Notes: generated from the letters alone by a model not told the origin. 64,000 bases of DNA from Bacteroidia bacterium (GCA_030430205.1 JAUIGE010000031.1:1-64000); one strand, 5' to 3'; positions 27,522 to 38,564 are shown, numbered from the stretch's first letter. Program-made: numbers and translations.

Positions 27522-30500
27522 ATGAAAACCGCATTATCAAATTGTTTTTATTTCCTAAACTGGCTTTCAATAAGTATTCTCCTGGGAATTACTACCCATT
27601 CCCATGCTCAATCTGTCCAACATTTTTCTGGATGTGACAGCGTAATCGTTGAATTACAAAGAGGGGGAGCCACCTACAATTGGAGTAATGGTGACACGAC
27701 TTCAAGCCAGACTTTTTTTCAGAGCGATACAGTCTTTGTTGATATTACAGTCGCAGGCAATACAAGTCGGAGTTCCATTATTGTATGGGTCTTTTCTTTA
27801 CCTACAGATCCGATTCTAGGTGATACCTCAATATGCCTGGGAGAACCGTTGAAATTGGGAGTAAGTCCTGGCCTGGGAACCACACACTGGTATAATGATT
27901 CATTAGGAAGCAAGCTTTTGGCAACAGGAGATAGCCTGTTTCTAACTGCTTCACAAAGCAAAACCTATTATGCTCAACGGATCAATGGTTTTTCGCCCAC
28001 CAAAGCCGGCTTAGACACCTTGAAAACGCAAGGAGGGAGTCAGAGTACTTATTACAAAATTGACAGGAGAAGCCTGGTTTTTAATGCTACATCAGACTTT
28101 TTCCTGAGTTATGTTGATATTTATGTAGATGATACGACCAGTGGGACAGTCGTTCTGGAAGGCCCCAATAATAATATACTGGATAGCCTGGATGTATATC
28201 TGACTCAAATAGGTGCTAATGAGGTCGCATTGGATTTTTTTGTGCCTCAGGGAAGTGGGTATAAACTTACATTCAGAAATAGAGTAGGTGGGGGATTATA
28301 TATTGAAATACCCGTTGGTTTTCCTTTAACCAGTGGACCTGTGTCTATAAATGGGGGAGTTCCCTATTTCGTACAGTATGTTTATTTTTATCATTGGCAG
28401 ATAAATACCAGTCAAAATTGCAGGAGTAATCTTATTCCTGCAAAGGTGACAGTGTTGCCAGTACCGGAAGTAGATTTGGGGGCAGACACTATCCTGTGTG
28501 ATCAGGATAGCTTTTTGCTGGATGCAAGCTTTCCCGCTGCCACATACCTCTGGAATGATGGTGATACACAGGCTCGCAAGAAAATCACGGCGACCGATAC
28601 CCTGGAGGTAGAACTAAGTCTCGGTACCTGCAAAGTTTCGGATGAAATTCGTGTTTATTTATTGGAAACACCGGCTGCGCCTGCTATATCTGATACGAGT
28701 ATTTGTGGCCCTCAGCAAATCCGGTTATTTGACCCTAATAAGGCCCATGCGGGTGCCAATATTGTTTGGTTTGACGCTGCTTCTGGTGGGAATATAATAG
28801 GAAGCGGAGACACACTGGATGTTTTTGTTAGTCAAAACCGGACCATTTATTCGCAGGCAGTTACGGGTTTCTCCCCATCTACTGCTGGCTTGGATACCAT
28901 AGGCACACAAGGCGGTATTAATAGCAAATATTACAATCTTGATAATAGAGGCCTTGTATTTGATGCCCTTAAGAGTTTTTATCTCAGCACGCTTGACATC
29001 TACGTAGATGGCTCTACGAGCGGTACGGTCACCTTGAGTACATCGAGTGGAGTGATATTGGGAAGTAAGGATGTTCAACTGCCCGTTGCGGGCAAAAATA
29101 CGGTGAGGGTAAACTTTTTCGTACCAAAGGGGATTGGCTACTTTATTACCTTCAAAAATAGAGTGGGAGGAGGCTTATATATTGAGTTCCCGGTAACATT
29201 TCCAGTTGTAAGTGGAAATGTGTCCATTAAGGGAGGTTTCCCATTTAATCAGTATCCTTTCTTTTACCATTGGAAAATAAACCAGGAGCATAATTGCCAA
29301 AGTCCACGGGTCCCCATTAATGTGAATGTACTGCCTTCTCCTTCCGTAAATTTGGGGATAGACACCGTAGTCTGTGATAATGATAGTTTATTTTTGGATG
29401 CGAGTTTCGGTGGTGCAAGTTATTTGTGGAGTACCGGAGATACCATTCCTGCTATCTATGTAAAGACCTCAGATACTTTTCGGGTTGAGCTAGCCATTGG
29501 AAATTGTAAAACTTCAGATGAAGTGGTCGTTTTTGCCTTTCCAACTCCTCCAGATCCGATCGTCTTGGATACCTCCTTATGTGGAAAAGGAAATATCACT
29601 TTACGCACCCAATCTAACTCCCCCATATTTTGGTATGATCAGATGAGCGGGGGAAATCTCCTGGCAAAAGGGGATACTTTTAGGACATACGTACTTGATA
29701 CTACTTCTTTCTATGTCCAGGCCATCAATGGTTTACGACCTTCGCGGGCAGGTTTGTTGGCTCCTCAAAATACAGGCACGAGCGCCTATCATGCTCTTAG
29801 TGAAAGAAGCCTGCAATTTGACGCAAACAAAAGCCTATACCTAACTTCCGTGACCTTGTATGCTAATGATACATTGACGGGGAGGATTGTTTTGGAAAAT
29901 GCAAGCCTTCAGGAGATAGCCAGCAAATCAGTAAGGCTTACAAATATTGGAGCCAATGAGGTAAAGTTGAATTTTTATATTCCTCAAGGAATTGATTACC
30001 GGTTAACATTCAGGGACCTGAAAGGAGGCAGTTTATTTTTCCAAATCCCAGTGGGTTATCCCTTGAGTTCAGAATTTGTAACTATAAAAAGAGGAGTTCC
30101 TTTTTTTACCCAATATCCCTATTTTTTTAACTGGAAAATCAATGAAGGGCTTGCGTGCGTGAGCAATAAAGTCCCCAATACTGTATCTGTCATTTTACCA
30201 GATAAAATGGTTGATTACGTTTTTTCATGTGATTCTATTCAGGTTGGGTCGAACCTTGCTCAGGCAGGACATTTGTGGAATACAGGAGACACAAGCCAGT
30301 TTATCACGGTAAACCAGAGTGGAGAATATACCGTGACACTTGATGATGGTGCCAATTGTATGGTAAATGATACCATAGAAGTAGAAATTCCCAGAGAGGT
30401 GGGGCTTGCTGAAGATGGGATTATATGTGGTATGGAATTAACAACCAATTATCAGAAACCCTCACGGTTTTTATGGAGCACGGGAGACACCACTGCGACA

Positions 30501-31304
30501 CTTCAGCTTAGTCAGACCGGAACTTATTGGGTAGATATAATTGAGAAAAAGGGAAATTGTTTCAGAACGGATACCATTGTTGTGAGTGGTTTTGAAAACT
30601 TCCCCATGGTAAGTTTGGGAGGAGATGTGTCTGCTTGTGATAGTATTACTTTGGATGCTGGAAACCCAGGCTTTTCCTATCTCTGGAGTTTGGGTGACAG
30701 CACACAAAAGCTCACTGTATTTTCGACAGGATTATACTGGGTTGCTGTAACTAACAATGCTGGCTGCACCGCAAAAGATACCATCAATGCTACCATTTCA
30801 CGTGCTCCAATCGCTCGCTTTTTCCCAACTGTGTTTGGGTATGATGTGAGCATCAATAACCTTTCTACCTTGTCAACGACCTTTATGTGGAATTTTGGTG
30901 ATGGAACCCAAAAGCAGGGAGTGAATCCCAATCATACATATTTGGATACAGGGATGTTTACGATTACCTTAATTGTTGTCAATTCCTGTGGCTCTGATAC
31001 ATTCTCATCCGTCGTACACATAGTAGATCCGACAGCAATCCCTGAGCCATTTTCAGGACAAATAACCCTCTTTCCCAATCCTGCAAACCGCCATATTTTT
31101 CTAAAAATAAAAGACAGAAATTTCCAGGAAATCCAGCTACAACTGCTGGAATTGAATGGAAGGACCATAATGGAGAAGGAATTGAATTCCGTATCAGGAA
31201 GTTCGCTTATTCGAATTGAGCTGCCTGACACCCCAACGGGATTATACTTCCTCCGTCTTCGTGCAGATAAACAGGAATTTTATTACAAATTGTATATTAG
31301 ATAG
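27522..31304 (+). CDS. 1260-aa T9SS cargo protein with three approximately 290-aa internal repeats, a PKD-like domain and a type A sorting signal
   Basis: Signal peptide; repeated GFSPxxAGLDTxxTQGG...DIYVDxxTSGTVxL; FMWNFGDGTQKQGVNPNHTYLDTGMFTITLIVVN; C-terminus TLFPNPANRHIFLKI...GLYFLRLRADKQEFYYKLYIR. Confidence 0.9.
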   Translation: MKTALSNCFYFLNWLSISILLGITTHSHAQSVQHFSGCDSVIVELQRGGATYNWSNGDTTSSQTFFQSDTVFVDITVAGNTSRSSIIVWVFSLPTDPILGDTSICLGEPLKLGVSPGLGTTHWYNDSLGSKLLATGDSLFLTASQSKTYYAQRINGFSPTKAGLDTLKTQGGSQSTYYKIDRRSLVFNATSDFFLSYVDIYVDDTTSGTVVLEGPNNNILDSLDVYLTQIGANEVALDFFVPQGSGYKLTFRNRVGGGLYIEIPVGFPLTSGPVSINGGVPYFVQYVYFYHWQINTSQNCRSNLIPAKVTVLPVPEVDLGADTILCDQDSFLLDASFPAATYLWNDGDTQARKKITATDTLEVELSLGTCKVSDEIRVYLLETPAAPAISDTSICGPQQIRLFDPNKAHAGANIVWFDAASGGNIIGSGDTLDVFVSQNRTIYSQAVTGFSPSTAGLDTIGTQGGINSKYYNLDNRGLVFDALKSFYLSTLDIYVDGSTSGTVTLSTSSGVILGSKDVQLPVAGKNTVRVNFFVPKGIGYFITFKNRVGGGLYIEFPVTFPVVSGNVSIKGGFPFNQYPFFYHWKINQEHNCQSPRVPINVNVLPSPSVNLGIDTVVCDNDSLFLDASFGGASYLWSTGDTIPAIYVKTSDTFRVELAIGNCKTSDEVVVFAFPTPPDPIVLDTSLCGKGNITLRTQSNSPIFWYDQMSGGNLLAKGDTFRTYVLDTTSFYVQAINGLRPSRAGLLAPQNTGTSAYHALSERSLQFDANKSLYLTSVTLYANDTLTGRIVLENASLQEIASKSVRLTNIGANEVKLNFYIPQGIDYRLTFRDLKGGSLFFQIPVGYPLSSEFVTIKRGVPFFTQYPYFFNWKINEGLACVSNKVPNTVSVILPDKMVDYVFSCDSIQVGSNLAQAGHLWNTGDTSQFITVNQSGEYTVTLDDGANCMVNDTIEVEIPREVGLAEDGIICGMELTTNYQKPSRFLWSTGDTTATLQLSQTGTYWVDIIEKKGNCFRTDTIVVSGFENFPMVSLGGDVSACDSITLDAGNPGFSYLWSLGDSTQKLTVFSTGLYWVAVTNNAGCTAKDTINATISRAPIARFFPTVFGYDVSINNLSTLSTTFMWNFGDGTQKQGVNPNHTYLDTGMFTITLIVVNSCGSDTFSSVVHIVDPTAIPEPFSGQITLFPNPANRHIFLKIKDRNFQEIQLQLLELNGRTIMEKELNSVSGSSLIRIELPDTPTGLYFLRLRADKQEFYYKLYIR
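27798..30195 (+). repeat. Three tandem approximately 870-bp intragenic repeats (starting near 27798, 28669, 29543; the third is shorter)
   Basis: Protein-level repetition of DTSICxxxxxxL...YYHWxIN...NVLPxPxVxLGxDTxxCDxDSxxLDASF. Confidence 0.85.
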
Positions 31305-31307
31305 AGG

Positions 31308-32792
31308 ATGGCGAGCAGTTATAAGCAACTGGCAAAGTCCTCTACACTTTATGTAGTATTGGGTTTTTTGCCTTTGGGAATTAATCTTTTTTTGGCACCT
31401 GTATATACTGCATATCTTCCTCCCGAGGAGTATGCGCTTATCTTTCTTACGGGCATCATACAGAGCTTTGTGGTTGTTTTTATTTCTCCAGGGCTAGACC
31501 CTGCCTTTTCTCGTTTCTATTTTTTTTATTTCAAAAAGCCTAAGCTGTTGCATGCATTGCTTTCTACAGTCTTATTGTTCGTTTTATTTTCGGGTGTAGT
31601 CATTGGGGTTTTATTATTTCTTTTTGGTGATTTTATCACTGCTTCCTTGATTGAAAATGACCACTTTTCCTACTCTCAGTATGGTGTATATGGTTTTCTG
31701 ACTGCCTGGGCAATGATCATTCAAGGTTTTTTTCTTGCCTATTATCGGAATCAGGAACAAGCCCTTGCCTTTACGCTTACCTCTCTTACTTTTTTTTGTT
31801 TTTCAGTGACCGGAATCCTTCTGGGAGTTGTCTATTTTGAGGCGATGGCACTGGGCAGTGTGATGGGGAGAGCCCTGGCAAATTGTCTGGTTTCTTTTGG
31901 CCTCCTTATTCTGTTTTGGGCAAGAAACCCTATGATATTACGACTTTCTTTTCTAAAGAAGATATTGAATTTTGGGGTTCCTATTGCTATTTCGATTCTC
32001 TTAATGACCATTTTTGGCAATATTGACAGGATCATGATAGATCAGTTTTTTGAAGAAGAAGTATTAGGGCTTTATGGTTTTGCCTTTTTACTCGCTTCGG
32101 TCATGTCAGTTCTGATTTATTCCATGTTCAATGCCCTTGTCCCTCGCATTTTCAAGTTTATGACAGAGGATTTGGCAAGCCATCTGGAAGAAATCAGGAA
32201 TATATGGCACATATTCTTCATCGTTTTTATGTTCCTGGTTTTGTTGGGCATAGCAGTTCTGGACCCCTTTCTCAGGTTATTCATTGATGAAAAATATTAT
32301 AGTATCCTTCCTTATACTGGCATCCTCTTTATCATGTATATCATAGATGCATATCGTAGGATGTATCAGTTGCCTCTCCTTTTTTACAAAAAGACACGCT
32401 ATTACCCCTATGCAAGTCTTATCGAATTGCTTTTTGGAATAGGAATAAACCTGTTATTGATACCCAAATTTGGTATCTGGGCAGTATGCCTCTCTGTCCT
32501 TTTGATAAAATGTGTGCAAGTGATTACTTTATTGGTTCAGCTAAGAATCTTCAATCTTCACCAGGAATCCTGGCTGGAAATGCCCAAAATACACCTGTTG
32601 GCTACGATGAGTGTCTTTTTTTATTTGGGTTTGATTGGATTCAATGAAAGCCTGTGGAATATTCCGTATCTGTATCTGAACCTATTGCCTTTGTTACTTT
32701 ACGTAATTCTGGTATTCTTACTTTTCAGAAACCGATTATTCCACCTTTGGAAGTTGGGAAAACAGAAACTAAGTGAAAGAAACCTTCGATGA
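31308..32792 (+). CDS. Oligosaccharide flippase (Wzx-like)
   Basis: Polytopic; KQLAKSSTLYVVLGFLPLGINLFLAPVYTAYLPPEEYAL; IDRIMIDQFFEEEVLGLYGFAFLL. Confidence 0.88.
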   Translation: MASSYKQLAKSSTLYVVLGFLPLGINLFLAPVYTAYLPPEEYALIFLTGIIQSFVVVFISPGLDPAFSRFYFFYFKKPKLLHALLSTVLLFVLFSGVVIGVLLFLFGDFITASLIENDHFSYSQYGVYGFLTAWAMIIQGFFLAYYRNQEQALAFTLTSLTFFCFSVTGILLGVVYFEAMALGSVMGRALANCLVSFGLLILFWARNPMILRLSFLKKILNFGVPIAISILLMTIFGNIDRIMIDQFFEEEVLGLYGFAFLLASVMSVLIYSMFNALVPRIFKFMTEDLASHLEEIRNIWHIFFIVFMFLVLLGIAVLDPFLRLFIDEKYYSILPYTGILFIMYIIDAYRRMYQLPLLFYKKTRYYPYASLIELLFGIGINLLLIPKFGIWAVCLSVLLIKCVQVITLLVQLRIFNLHQESWLEMPKIHLLATMSVFFYLGLIGFNESLWNIPYLYLNLLPLLLYVILVFLLFRNRLFHLWKLGKQKLSERNLR

Positions 32793-34021
32793 GTGGAAAA
32801 AGAAAAAAAATACTGTTAGTCTGGGGATACCACCGAAGTGATTGGGTGGAAGTATTTAATCGAATAGAAGCAGACTTTGACTATACATTTTTGTATTGGG
32901 TGTTTCCCGAGCAGGATCATACACCCATTGACAAGCCTGTAATTTATTGGAGTAGTTATAAATCTGCCCAAGACCTGCTCGATGATGTCATGCCCGATAA
33001 GGTTGTTTTCTTAGGATTGGATACCCCCAATTCTATCATCTTGCTTTCTGTCTGTAAAAAACGGAGAATAAAGACCTGTTTTTTGCAGCATGGTATAACC
33101 AATAACTTTGAAACCTATGTTCATTTTTTATCCCTGGAAGCAAAGGCAAGGAGCCAAAATCCAGAACTGATCCCTATTCAAAATGAATCCAAAAATAACC
33201 TGTATCGCTTTTTAGTTGCGTTTGTCCTGAAATCCGTGCGCTTTTATAATCTAAGATCGACCTGGGATATCTTCCTGTTTCAATATTATAAGCGTGTCCA
33301 TAAAATGCTTGATTTGCAGGCCTATAAAAAAGTAGCAGGCAAAAGTCGAATACCAGATGTTTTTATTGATTATACGCGTTATAATGCTCAAATATATGTA
33401 GAAAGGGATAATATTGATCAGGACTCTGTAGTAGAAGTAGGCATGCCTTCCATGGATTTGTATTTTGAAAAAGCCAAAGTTTATCAAACTCAAACCCAAT
33501 CCCCTTATCTCTTGATGATTGACCAACCCCTCACGGAAAACAAAGCATTTAACCTGGCGGGTTATGGTGTCTCAAGAAAACAGATGAACGACTTCTACCT
33601 GAAACTCAATACCTATGCAGAATCCGTGGGATGCAAATTGTATATAAAGCTGCATCCCAATAGTTATGAAGATGACTTTCGGGTAGAGCATCCCAATATT
33701 GAATACATCAGAAAAGCTGATAACCCCAAATTACTATTAGAGAGTACTGCTGTTTTCGGCATGTTTTCTACCATGATGGTACCCGCAGTATATTTCAAGC
33801 CCTGTTGTGTCTTCAGGCTTTGGGAAATAGGAAAATTTGAAAATTGCATAGAAGAACTCAAAGTAGCTCAATTACTGGATTTTCACAGCTTTAAACCCTT
33901 TGATATTGATGTGCTGAATTTTGAGAAAAACCGTGATGATATGAACACTTTCAGGGATCGCTATTTTTACAAAGCAGACAATCAGTCGGCAGAAAGAGTA
34001 CGTGAAGTTTTGCTGAGTTAA
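32789..34021 (+). CDS. Hypothetical polysaccharide-locus protein, possibly GT-B-like
   Basis: 410 aa, overlaps the flippase stop by 4 nt; CFLQHGITNNF and KLYIKLHPNSYEDDFRVEHPNIEYIRKADNPKLLLESTAVFGMFST resemble capsule transferase C-domains. Confidence 0.6.
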   Translation: MSGKRKKILLVWGYHRSDWVEVFNRIEADFDYTFLYWVFPEQDHTPIDKPVIYWSSYKSAQDLLDDVMPDKVVFLGLDTPNSIILLSVCKKRRIKTCFLQHGITNNFETYVHFLSLEAKARSQNPELIPIQNESKNNLYRFLVAFVLKSVRFYNLRSTWDIFLFQYYKRVHKMLDLQAYKKVAGKSRIPDVFIDYTRYNAQIYVERDNIDQDSVVEVGMPSMDLYFEKAKVYQTQTQSPYLLMIDQPLTENKAFNLAGYGVSRKQMNDFYLKLNTYAESVGCKLYIKLHPNSYEDDFRVEHPNIEYIRKADNPKLLLESTAVFGMFSTMMVPAVYFKPCCVFRLWEIGKFENCIEELKVAQLLDFHSFKPFDIDVLNFEKNRDDMNTFRDRYFYKADNQSAERVREVLLS

Positions 34022-34074
34022 GCTAAGTTTGCCAAAAACTGTTTAAGTTTGATGCTTACTTCTCTACTCCAGTT

Positions 34075-35742
34075 ATGACTAAATCTAACAATAGAATGGT
34101 ATGGATGCTTGCGGTCTTCGGGCTTATTGCAATCATCAGCGCCTATTTTTATGCCTTTTTCAAATGGGAATTCCTCCCTTTTGAAGATGCTGCCATGCTC
34201 ATGCGTTATGCCAGGCATCTAGCCGAAGGCCATGGTATTGTTTGGAATATTGGTGAGGCTCCGGTAGATGGTGCGACTGATTTCCTGTTTATGGTAATCG
34301 TGGCACTCTTCCACAAGCTTGGATTTTCTATTGAACATGCGACCCGCTTCCCTGTAATCATCTGCCACCTGGCGGTAGTATTTCTTGTGTTTCACTCCCT
34401 TGTCAAGCGGCAACAAGCGCCACTTTTCATAGGATTGGTTTTTGCGCTTTATATAGGGATCGGCCCTTCCCTGGCATATATTGAAGCTTATTTTGGTACC
34501 CCGGTTTTTGCTTTGGCAGGGTTGCTGAGTTGGCTTTCCTGCATCCGCATGACTTTCCGGGAAAAGCCATCCCACACCGATAATCTGGCTTTTGCCTTGT
34601 TCGCACTTACGATGGGACTGATCAGGCCTGAGGGCGTATTATTGGCAGGCTTAATGATGTTGGCTTCGGTATATTATACTGGTTGGAAAAGGAGCAAAAA
34701 AAGCCTGCTGACCTTTATTGTTGTATTTGGAACCTTAGGTTCCGCCTATTTTTTCTGGCGTTGGTCATACTTTGGCTATCCTCTTCCCAATCCATTTTAT
34801 GTGAAAGGAGGAGGAAGGCTACATCTGCTGAGTTTGACGCTTGCTATTTTATTTATCATCAGGATGGCATGGCCTTTCTTGTTGATATGGGGAGCAGCCT
34901 GGGTTGATTTAGTTCTCAAAACTTTTCGCAAAAAGAAAGAATCTCCTGACACTTTGCCCCAACAGCAAGCAAATAAGCCCAAAACAAAACAGCTCATTTT
35001 CTATATGATGCCGGTGCTAGGGTTTACCCTGATCTGGATTTTGCTTTCCAGTGAGATGAATTATTTTATGCGCTTTCAATATGTATTATTGCCCATGATG
35101 GCAGTATCTACCTATCCTTTTATACCTGAAGCAGTCAAATCCTGGAAGTCATGGAAGCTTGTGTTTGTGGTACTTGCAATAGCAATGATAGGCTGGCAAC
35201 ATATCAGTTATGGAACAAAAACGCGATTTTTTCCAAATGGAATGCAAGTAGTCGCCGAGAGATTGGCTCCTTATGCTGATCAGGGATATACGATGGTGAC
35301 TACAGAAACTGGTCTCTTGCCCTTATATTCAAAATGGAATGCAGTAGATAGTTATGGGCTTAATGACCAACATATCGCGCATAAGGGTTTGGTTGATCAT
35401 GCTTACCTGGCAGAAAAACAAGCCGAACTCATTGTTATTCATGAGTCCTGGCCTGACGCATCCACTCCAAAGCTCACAGGAGTGAAAGCCTGGCTAATGC
35501 CCAAAACTAACTGGCGTGATATGGTAAAAGTAGTCAAAGACTATGCAGAAAAAGGAAATTATAAGCATGTTGCTGCTTTTGGTGTGAAACCAAATGATCT
35601 GCATCATTATTATGTCTTGAAAAGCTGCCCTGCAAGTGAAGAAATAGCTGCAATCATCCAATCAACAAATTATCCCTGGTATAAGAGCGGGGAAAGGTGT
35701 AAGAATTATGCGATTCCCTCTTCTGCTACCTCCCATGAATGA
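34075..35742 (+). CDS. Polytopic membrane protein, GT39/ArnT-like
   Basis: FEDAAMLMRYARHLAEGHGIVWNIGEAPVDGATDFLFM and multiple TM helices. Confidence 0.7.
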   Translation: MTKSNNRMVWMLAVFGLIAIISAYFYAFFKWEFLPFEDAAMLMRYARHLAEGHGIVWNIGEAPVDGATDFLFMVIVALFHKLGFSIEHATRFPVIICHLAVVFLVFHSLVKRQQAPLFIGLVFALYIGIGPSLAYIEAYFGTPVFALAGLLSWLSCIRMTFREKPSHTDNLAFALFALTMGLIRPEGVLLAGLMMLASVYYTGWKRSKKSLLTFIVVFGTLGSAYFFWRWSYFGYPLPNPFYVKGGGRLHLLSLTLAILFIIRMAWPFLLIWGAAWVDLVLKTFRKKKESPDTLPQQQANKPKTKQLIFYMMPVLGFTLIWILLSSEMNYFMRFQYVLLPMMAVSTYPFIPEAVKSWKSWKLVFVVLAIAMIGWQHISYGTKTRFFPNGMQVVAERLAPYADQGYTMVTTETGLLPLYSKWNAVDSYGLNDQHIAHKGLVDHAYLAEKQAELIVIHESWPDASTPKLTGVKAWLMPKTNWRDMVKVVKDYAEKGNYKHVAAFGVKPNDLHHYYVLKSCPASEEIAAIIQSTNYPWYKSGERCKNYAIPSSATSHE

Positions 35743-35814
35743 TATTTCTGTTTTCGCATATTATAATGCCTTTTCAAAAATACTGTTTAGTTTTGAACGC
35801 TAGTATTGAGATTT

Positions 35815-36930
35815 ATGCCAAAACACTTTCGGATTGCACATATCATTTATAGTGGATTAGGAGGGCACGGAAGTGTATTCTTTTCTTTGGTGGATTCCAA
35901 TAAAGAGCCCAACCTACAGCACATTCCTCTTTTTTTTGGTGTGGAGGCTGTTTTGGAAGAGTATCAGGAAAAATGTAAAAAACTGCAAGTACCTGTCACT
36001 TATGTAAGCAAAAAACAAGGATTTGACAGGGCTTCGTGGAAAGAATTAAGGGTGAAGCTTCAGGAAATCAAACCTGATTTTATTGTATTACATAGTGTAT
36101 ATGCGATTCTTCCTGTTTGGCGCTATGCTCTCCAGACCAACTGTAGGTTTTGTGTTGTGGAGCACACCCCTATAGATCAGAAGAGTAAGCTTTCCTGGCT
36201 TTGGACTTCCCTGGCATTTATTTTATCCCCTAAAATAGTTGTGCTTTCCCCAGATTTCAAAAAGGGCCTGAAGAAGAAACTGCCATTTCTGTATAAGGAA
36301 AAAAAACTTGTCCTGATTCCAAATGGAATTAATCAGGAGGTATTTCATCCCATTGCGAAATCAACACCATCAAATGGGTTAATCATGAGCATGCATAGCC
36401 GACTGACACCTCAAAAGGATCATCAAAGTTTGCTTCATGCCATCGCATTCTTGAAGGGTTCAGAGGTTTATGACAGGATTTATCTGAAGATTGCGGGAGA
36501 TGGGAGTTGTCTGGACGAACTGTTAACGCTTACCAAAGAATTGGCTATAGAAGATAAAGTAGCGTGGTTAGGCATGCTCAAGGAAGACTCGATTGTAGAC
36601 TTACTTCAAGAAACAGATATCTACGTACACCCTACTTTTAGTGAAACCATGAGTACATCTCTGATGCAAGCCATGGCCGTAGGCTTGCCCATAATCACTA
36701 CCAATATATCTGGAGTGACACATATGATCAGGCATGAAGAAACGGGGATTTGCACGGCCAAAGGTGAAGCCAAACCATTGGCTCATGCCATCGCTCAACT
36801 TGCAAATGACTTACCTTTTAGAAAAAAACTGGGTAAAGCGGCTCATGAATATGCCGTAAAACATTTTTCAAATGTAAGTATGGCAAAAAAGTATTCAACT
36901 TTAATCGCTGATGAAATCACTAGATCGTGA
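35815..36930 (+). CDS. Glycosyltransferase family 4
   Basis: IIYSGLGGHGSVFFSLV; KLVLIPNGINQEVFHP; HPTFSETMSTSLMQAMAVGLPIITTNISGVTHMI. Confidence 0.9.
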   Translation: MPKHFRIAHIIYSGLGGHGSVFFSLVDSNKEPNLQHIPLFFGVEAVLEEYQEKCKKLQVPVTYVSKKQGFDRASWKELRVKLQEIKPDFIVLHSVYAILPVWRYALQTNCRFCVVEHTPIDQKSKLSWLWTSLAFILSPKIVVLSPDFKKGLKKKLPFLYKEKKLVLIPNGINQEVFHPIAKSTPSNGLIMSMHSRLTPQKDHQSLLHAIAFLKGSEVYDRIYLKIAGDGSCLDELLTLTKELAIEDKVAWLGMLKEDSIVDLLQETDIYVHPTFSETMSTSLMQAMAVGLPIITTNISGVTHMIRHEETGICTAKGEAKPLAHAIAQLANDLPFRKKLGKAAHEYAVKHFSNVSMAKKYSTLIADEITRS

Positions 36931-36942
36931 GAACAGACAATT

Positions 36943-37620
36943 ATGATAAAAAAAGAAGCCAGCTGGTTGGGAAAAGAAATCTTAGCGCTTATTAATGATT
37001 TCGAGCGCCCCAATGTGTTGAATGTAGGAAGTTCTACCGAGGCCTTTCGCAAAAACCAACAGCCCCATATTGATCAAGAAATTTTTAGTCCTTTACGAAA
37101 AGCTCAAGTAAGAATTACCCATTTGGACATGAAGAAAGAGGATGGAGTAGATATTGTAGGAGATTTGACGGATAAAATATTTCTTGAGGAAATTCAAAAA
37201 TCAAAATACAATATTATTTTATGTAACAATTTGCTGGAACATGTAGAGACCCCACAAGATATCTGTTCAGCCTTATATCGTGCTGTTGAGCCAGGGGGAT
37301 ATATTGTACTTTCAGTTCCCCCTCGCTATCCGTACCATAGTGATCCAATTGATACGATGCTGAGGCCAAGTCCAGAAGAGCTACACAAGTTTTTTCCCAA
37401 AACTCAAATTGTGAAGGCAGAAATTGTTGAAATACCCAATACCCATTTCCAATTATTGATGGCTAACCCTAAGCATCTGCTGATTTTTTGTTTGAGATGT
37501 GTCACCCCTTTTTACAAGCCAGGTGGTTGGCGGAAAATTGTATCAGGGATTCCTCATTTATTTAAGTCATTTCAGGTAAGCTGTTTAATTATAAAGAAAA
37601 CTAACTTGCATAGAGTTTAG
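36943..37620 (+). CDS. Class I SAM-dependent methyltransferase
   Basis: YNIILCNNLLEHVETPQDICSALYRAVEPGGYIVLSVPPRYPYHSDPIDTMLRPSPEEL. Confidence 0.85.
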   Translation: MIKKEASWLGKEILALINDFERPNVLNVGSSTEAFRKNQQPHIDQEIFSPLRKAQVRITHLDMKKEDGVDIVGDLTDKIFLEEIQKSKYNIILCNNLLEHVETPQDICSALYRAVEPGGYIVLSVPPRYPYHSDPIDTMLRPSPEELHKFFPKTQIVKAEIVEIPNTHFQLLMANPKHLLIFCLRCVTPFYKPGGWRKIVSGIPHLFKSFQVSCLIIKKTNLHRV

Positions 37621-37631
37621 CAAAACTATAT

Positions 37632-38564
37632 ATGAAAAGAACAATCCTCGTCACCGGTGGAGCCGGCAATATTGGTGGAGCCCTCGTCTCCCGTTTGGTA
37701 GAAAATCCCGAAAACTTTGTCGTCGTAGTAGACAACCTGATCACAGGAGATGTGAAAAAACTCCCTTCAAAGGAGTTCAAAAACTGGCGTTTTATTCAGG
37801 CAGATGCCAATGAGTATCAGCAGCTTGCAGCGATCATGACTTCTCATCATTTTGACTTCGTCTTTCACTATGCCGCCATGGTGGGCGTGAAGCGAACCAT
37901 CAAGAATCCCATTGGCGTAATGAATGATATTCAGGGAATCAAACATATCACTGAGCTGAGCAAAAACACAGGCGTCAAACGCATCTTTTTTTCGTCCTCT
38001 TCAGAGGTATATGGCGAGCCTGTTGAAATCCCTCAGCATGAGGAGACCACACCCCTCAATGCCCGCTTGCCTTATGCGATCGTCAAAAATGTAGGGGAAG
38101 CCTATCTGCGTTCCTATCAGGAGACTCATGGATTGGATTATACCATTTTTCGCTTTTTCAATACCTATGGACCTAAGCAGAGCGATGACTTTGTGATGGT
38201 CAAATTTATCAAAGCGGCTCTTGCCGGGGAGGATATCCCCGTTTATGGCGATGGAACTCAGCAAAGAACCTTTTGCTATGTAGATGACAACATTGACACC
38301 TGCCTGAGTTGTTTGTATGAAGATACCTGCATCAACGAGACCTTGAATATTGGTAGCGACAAGATGATCACCATTTTTGAACTTGCTGAATTGATAATTC
38401 AAATCACGGGTTCTTCTTCCAAAATCATTCACCTTCCTCCCCTGGAAAAAGGCGATATGCAGCGCAGACAGCCTGATATCACAAAAATGAAAAGCATTCT
38501 CAAGCACTCCATGCTACCATTGGATGAAGGAATCAAGCGGCTTGTGAGCAAGTTCCAATCCTAA
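37632..38564 (+). CDS. NAD-dependent epimerase/dehydratase
   Basis: ILVTGGAGNIGGALVSRLVE; SSSSEVYGEP; YAIVKNVGEAYLRSYQETHGLDYTIFRFFNTYGP. Confidence 0.92.
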   Translation: MKRTILVTGGAGNIGGALVSRLVENPENFVVVVDNLITGDVKKLPSKEFKNWRFIQADANEYQQLAAIMTSHHFDFVFHYAAMVGVKRTIKNPIGVMNDIQGIKHITELSKNTGVKRIFFSSSSEVYGEPVEIPQHEETTPLNARLPYAIVKNVGEAYLRSYQETHGLDYTIFRFFNTYGPKQSDDFVMVKFIKAALAGEDIPVYGDGTQQRTFCYVDDNIDTCLSCLYEDTCINETLNIGSDKMITIFELAELIIQITGSSSKIIHLPPLEKGDMQRRQPDITKMKSILKHSMLPLDEGIKRLVSKFQS

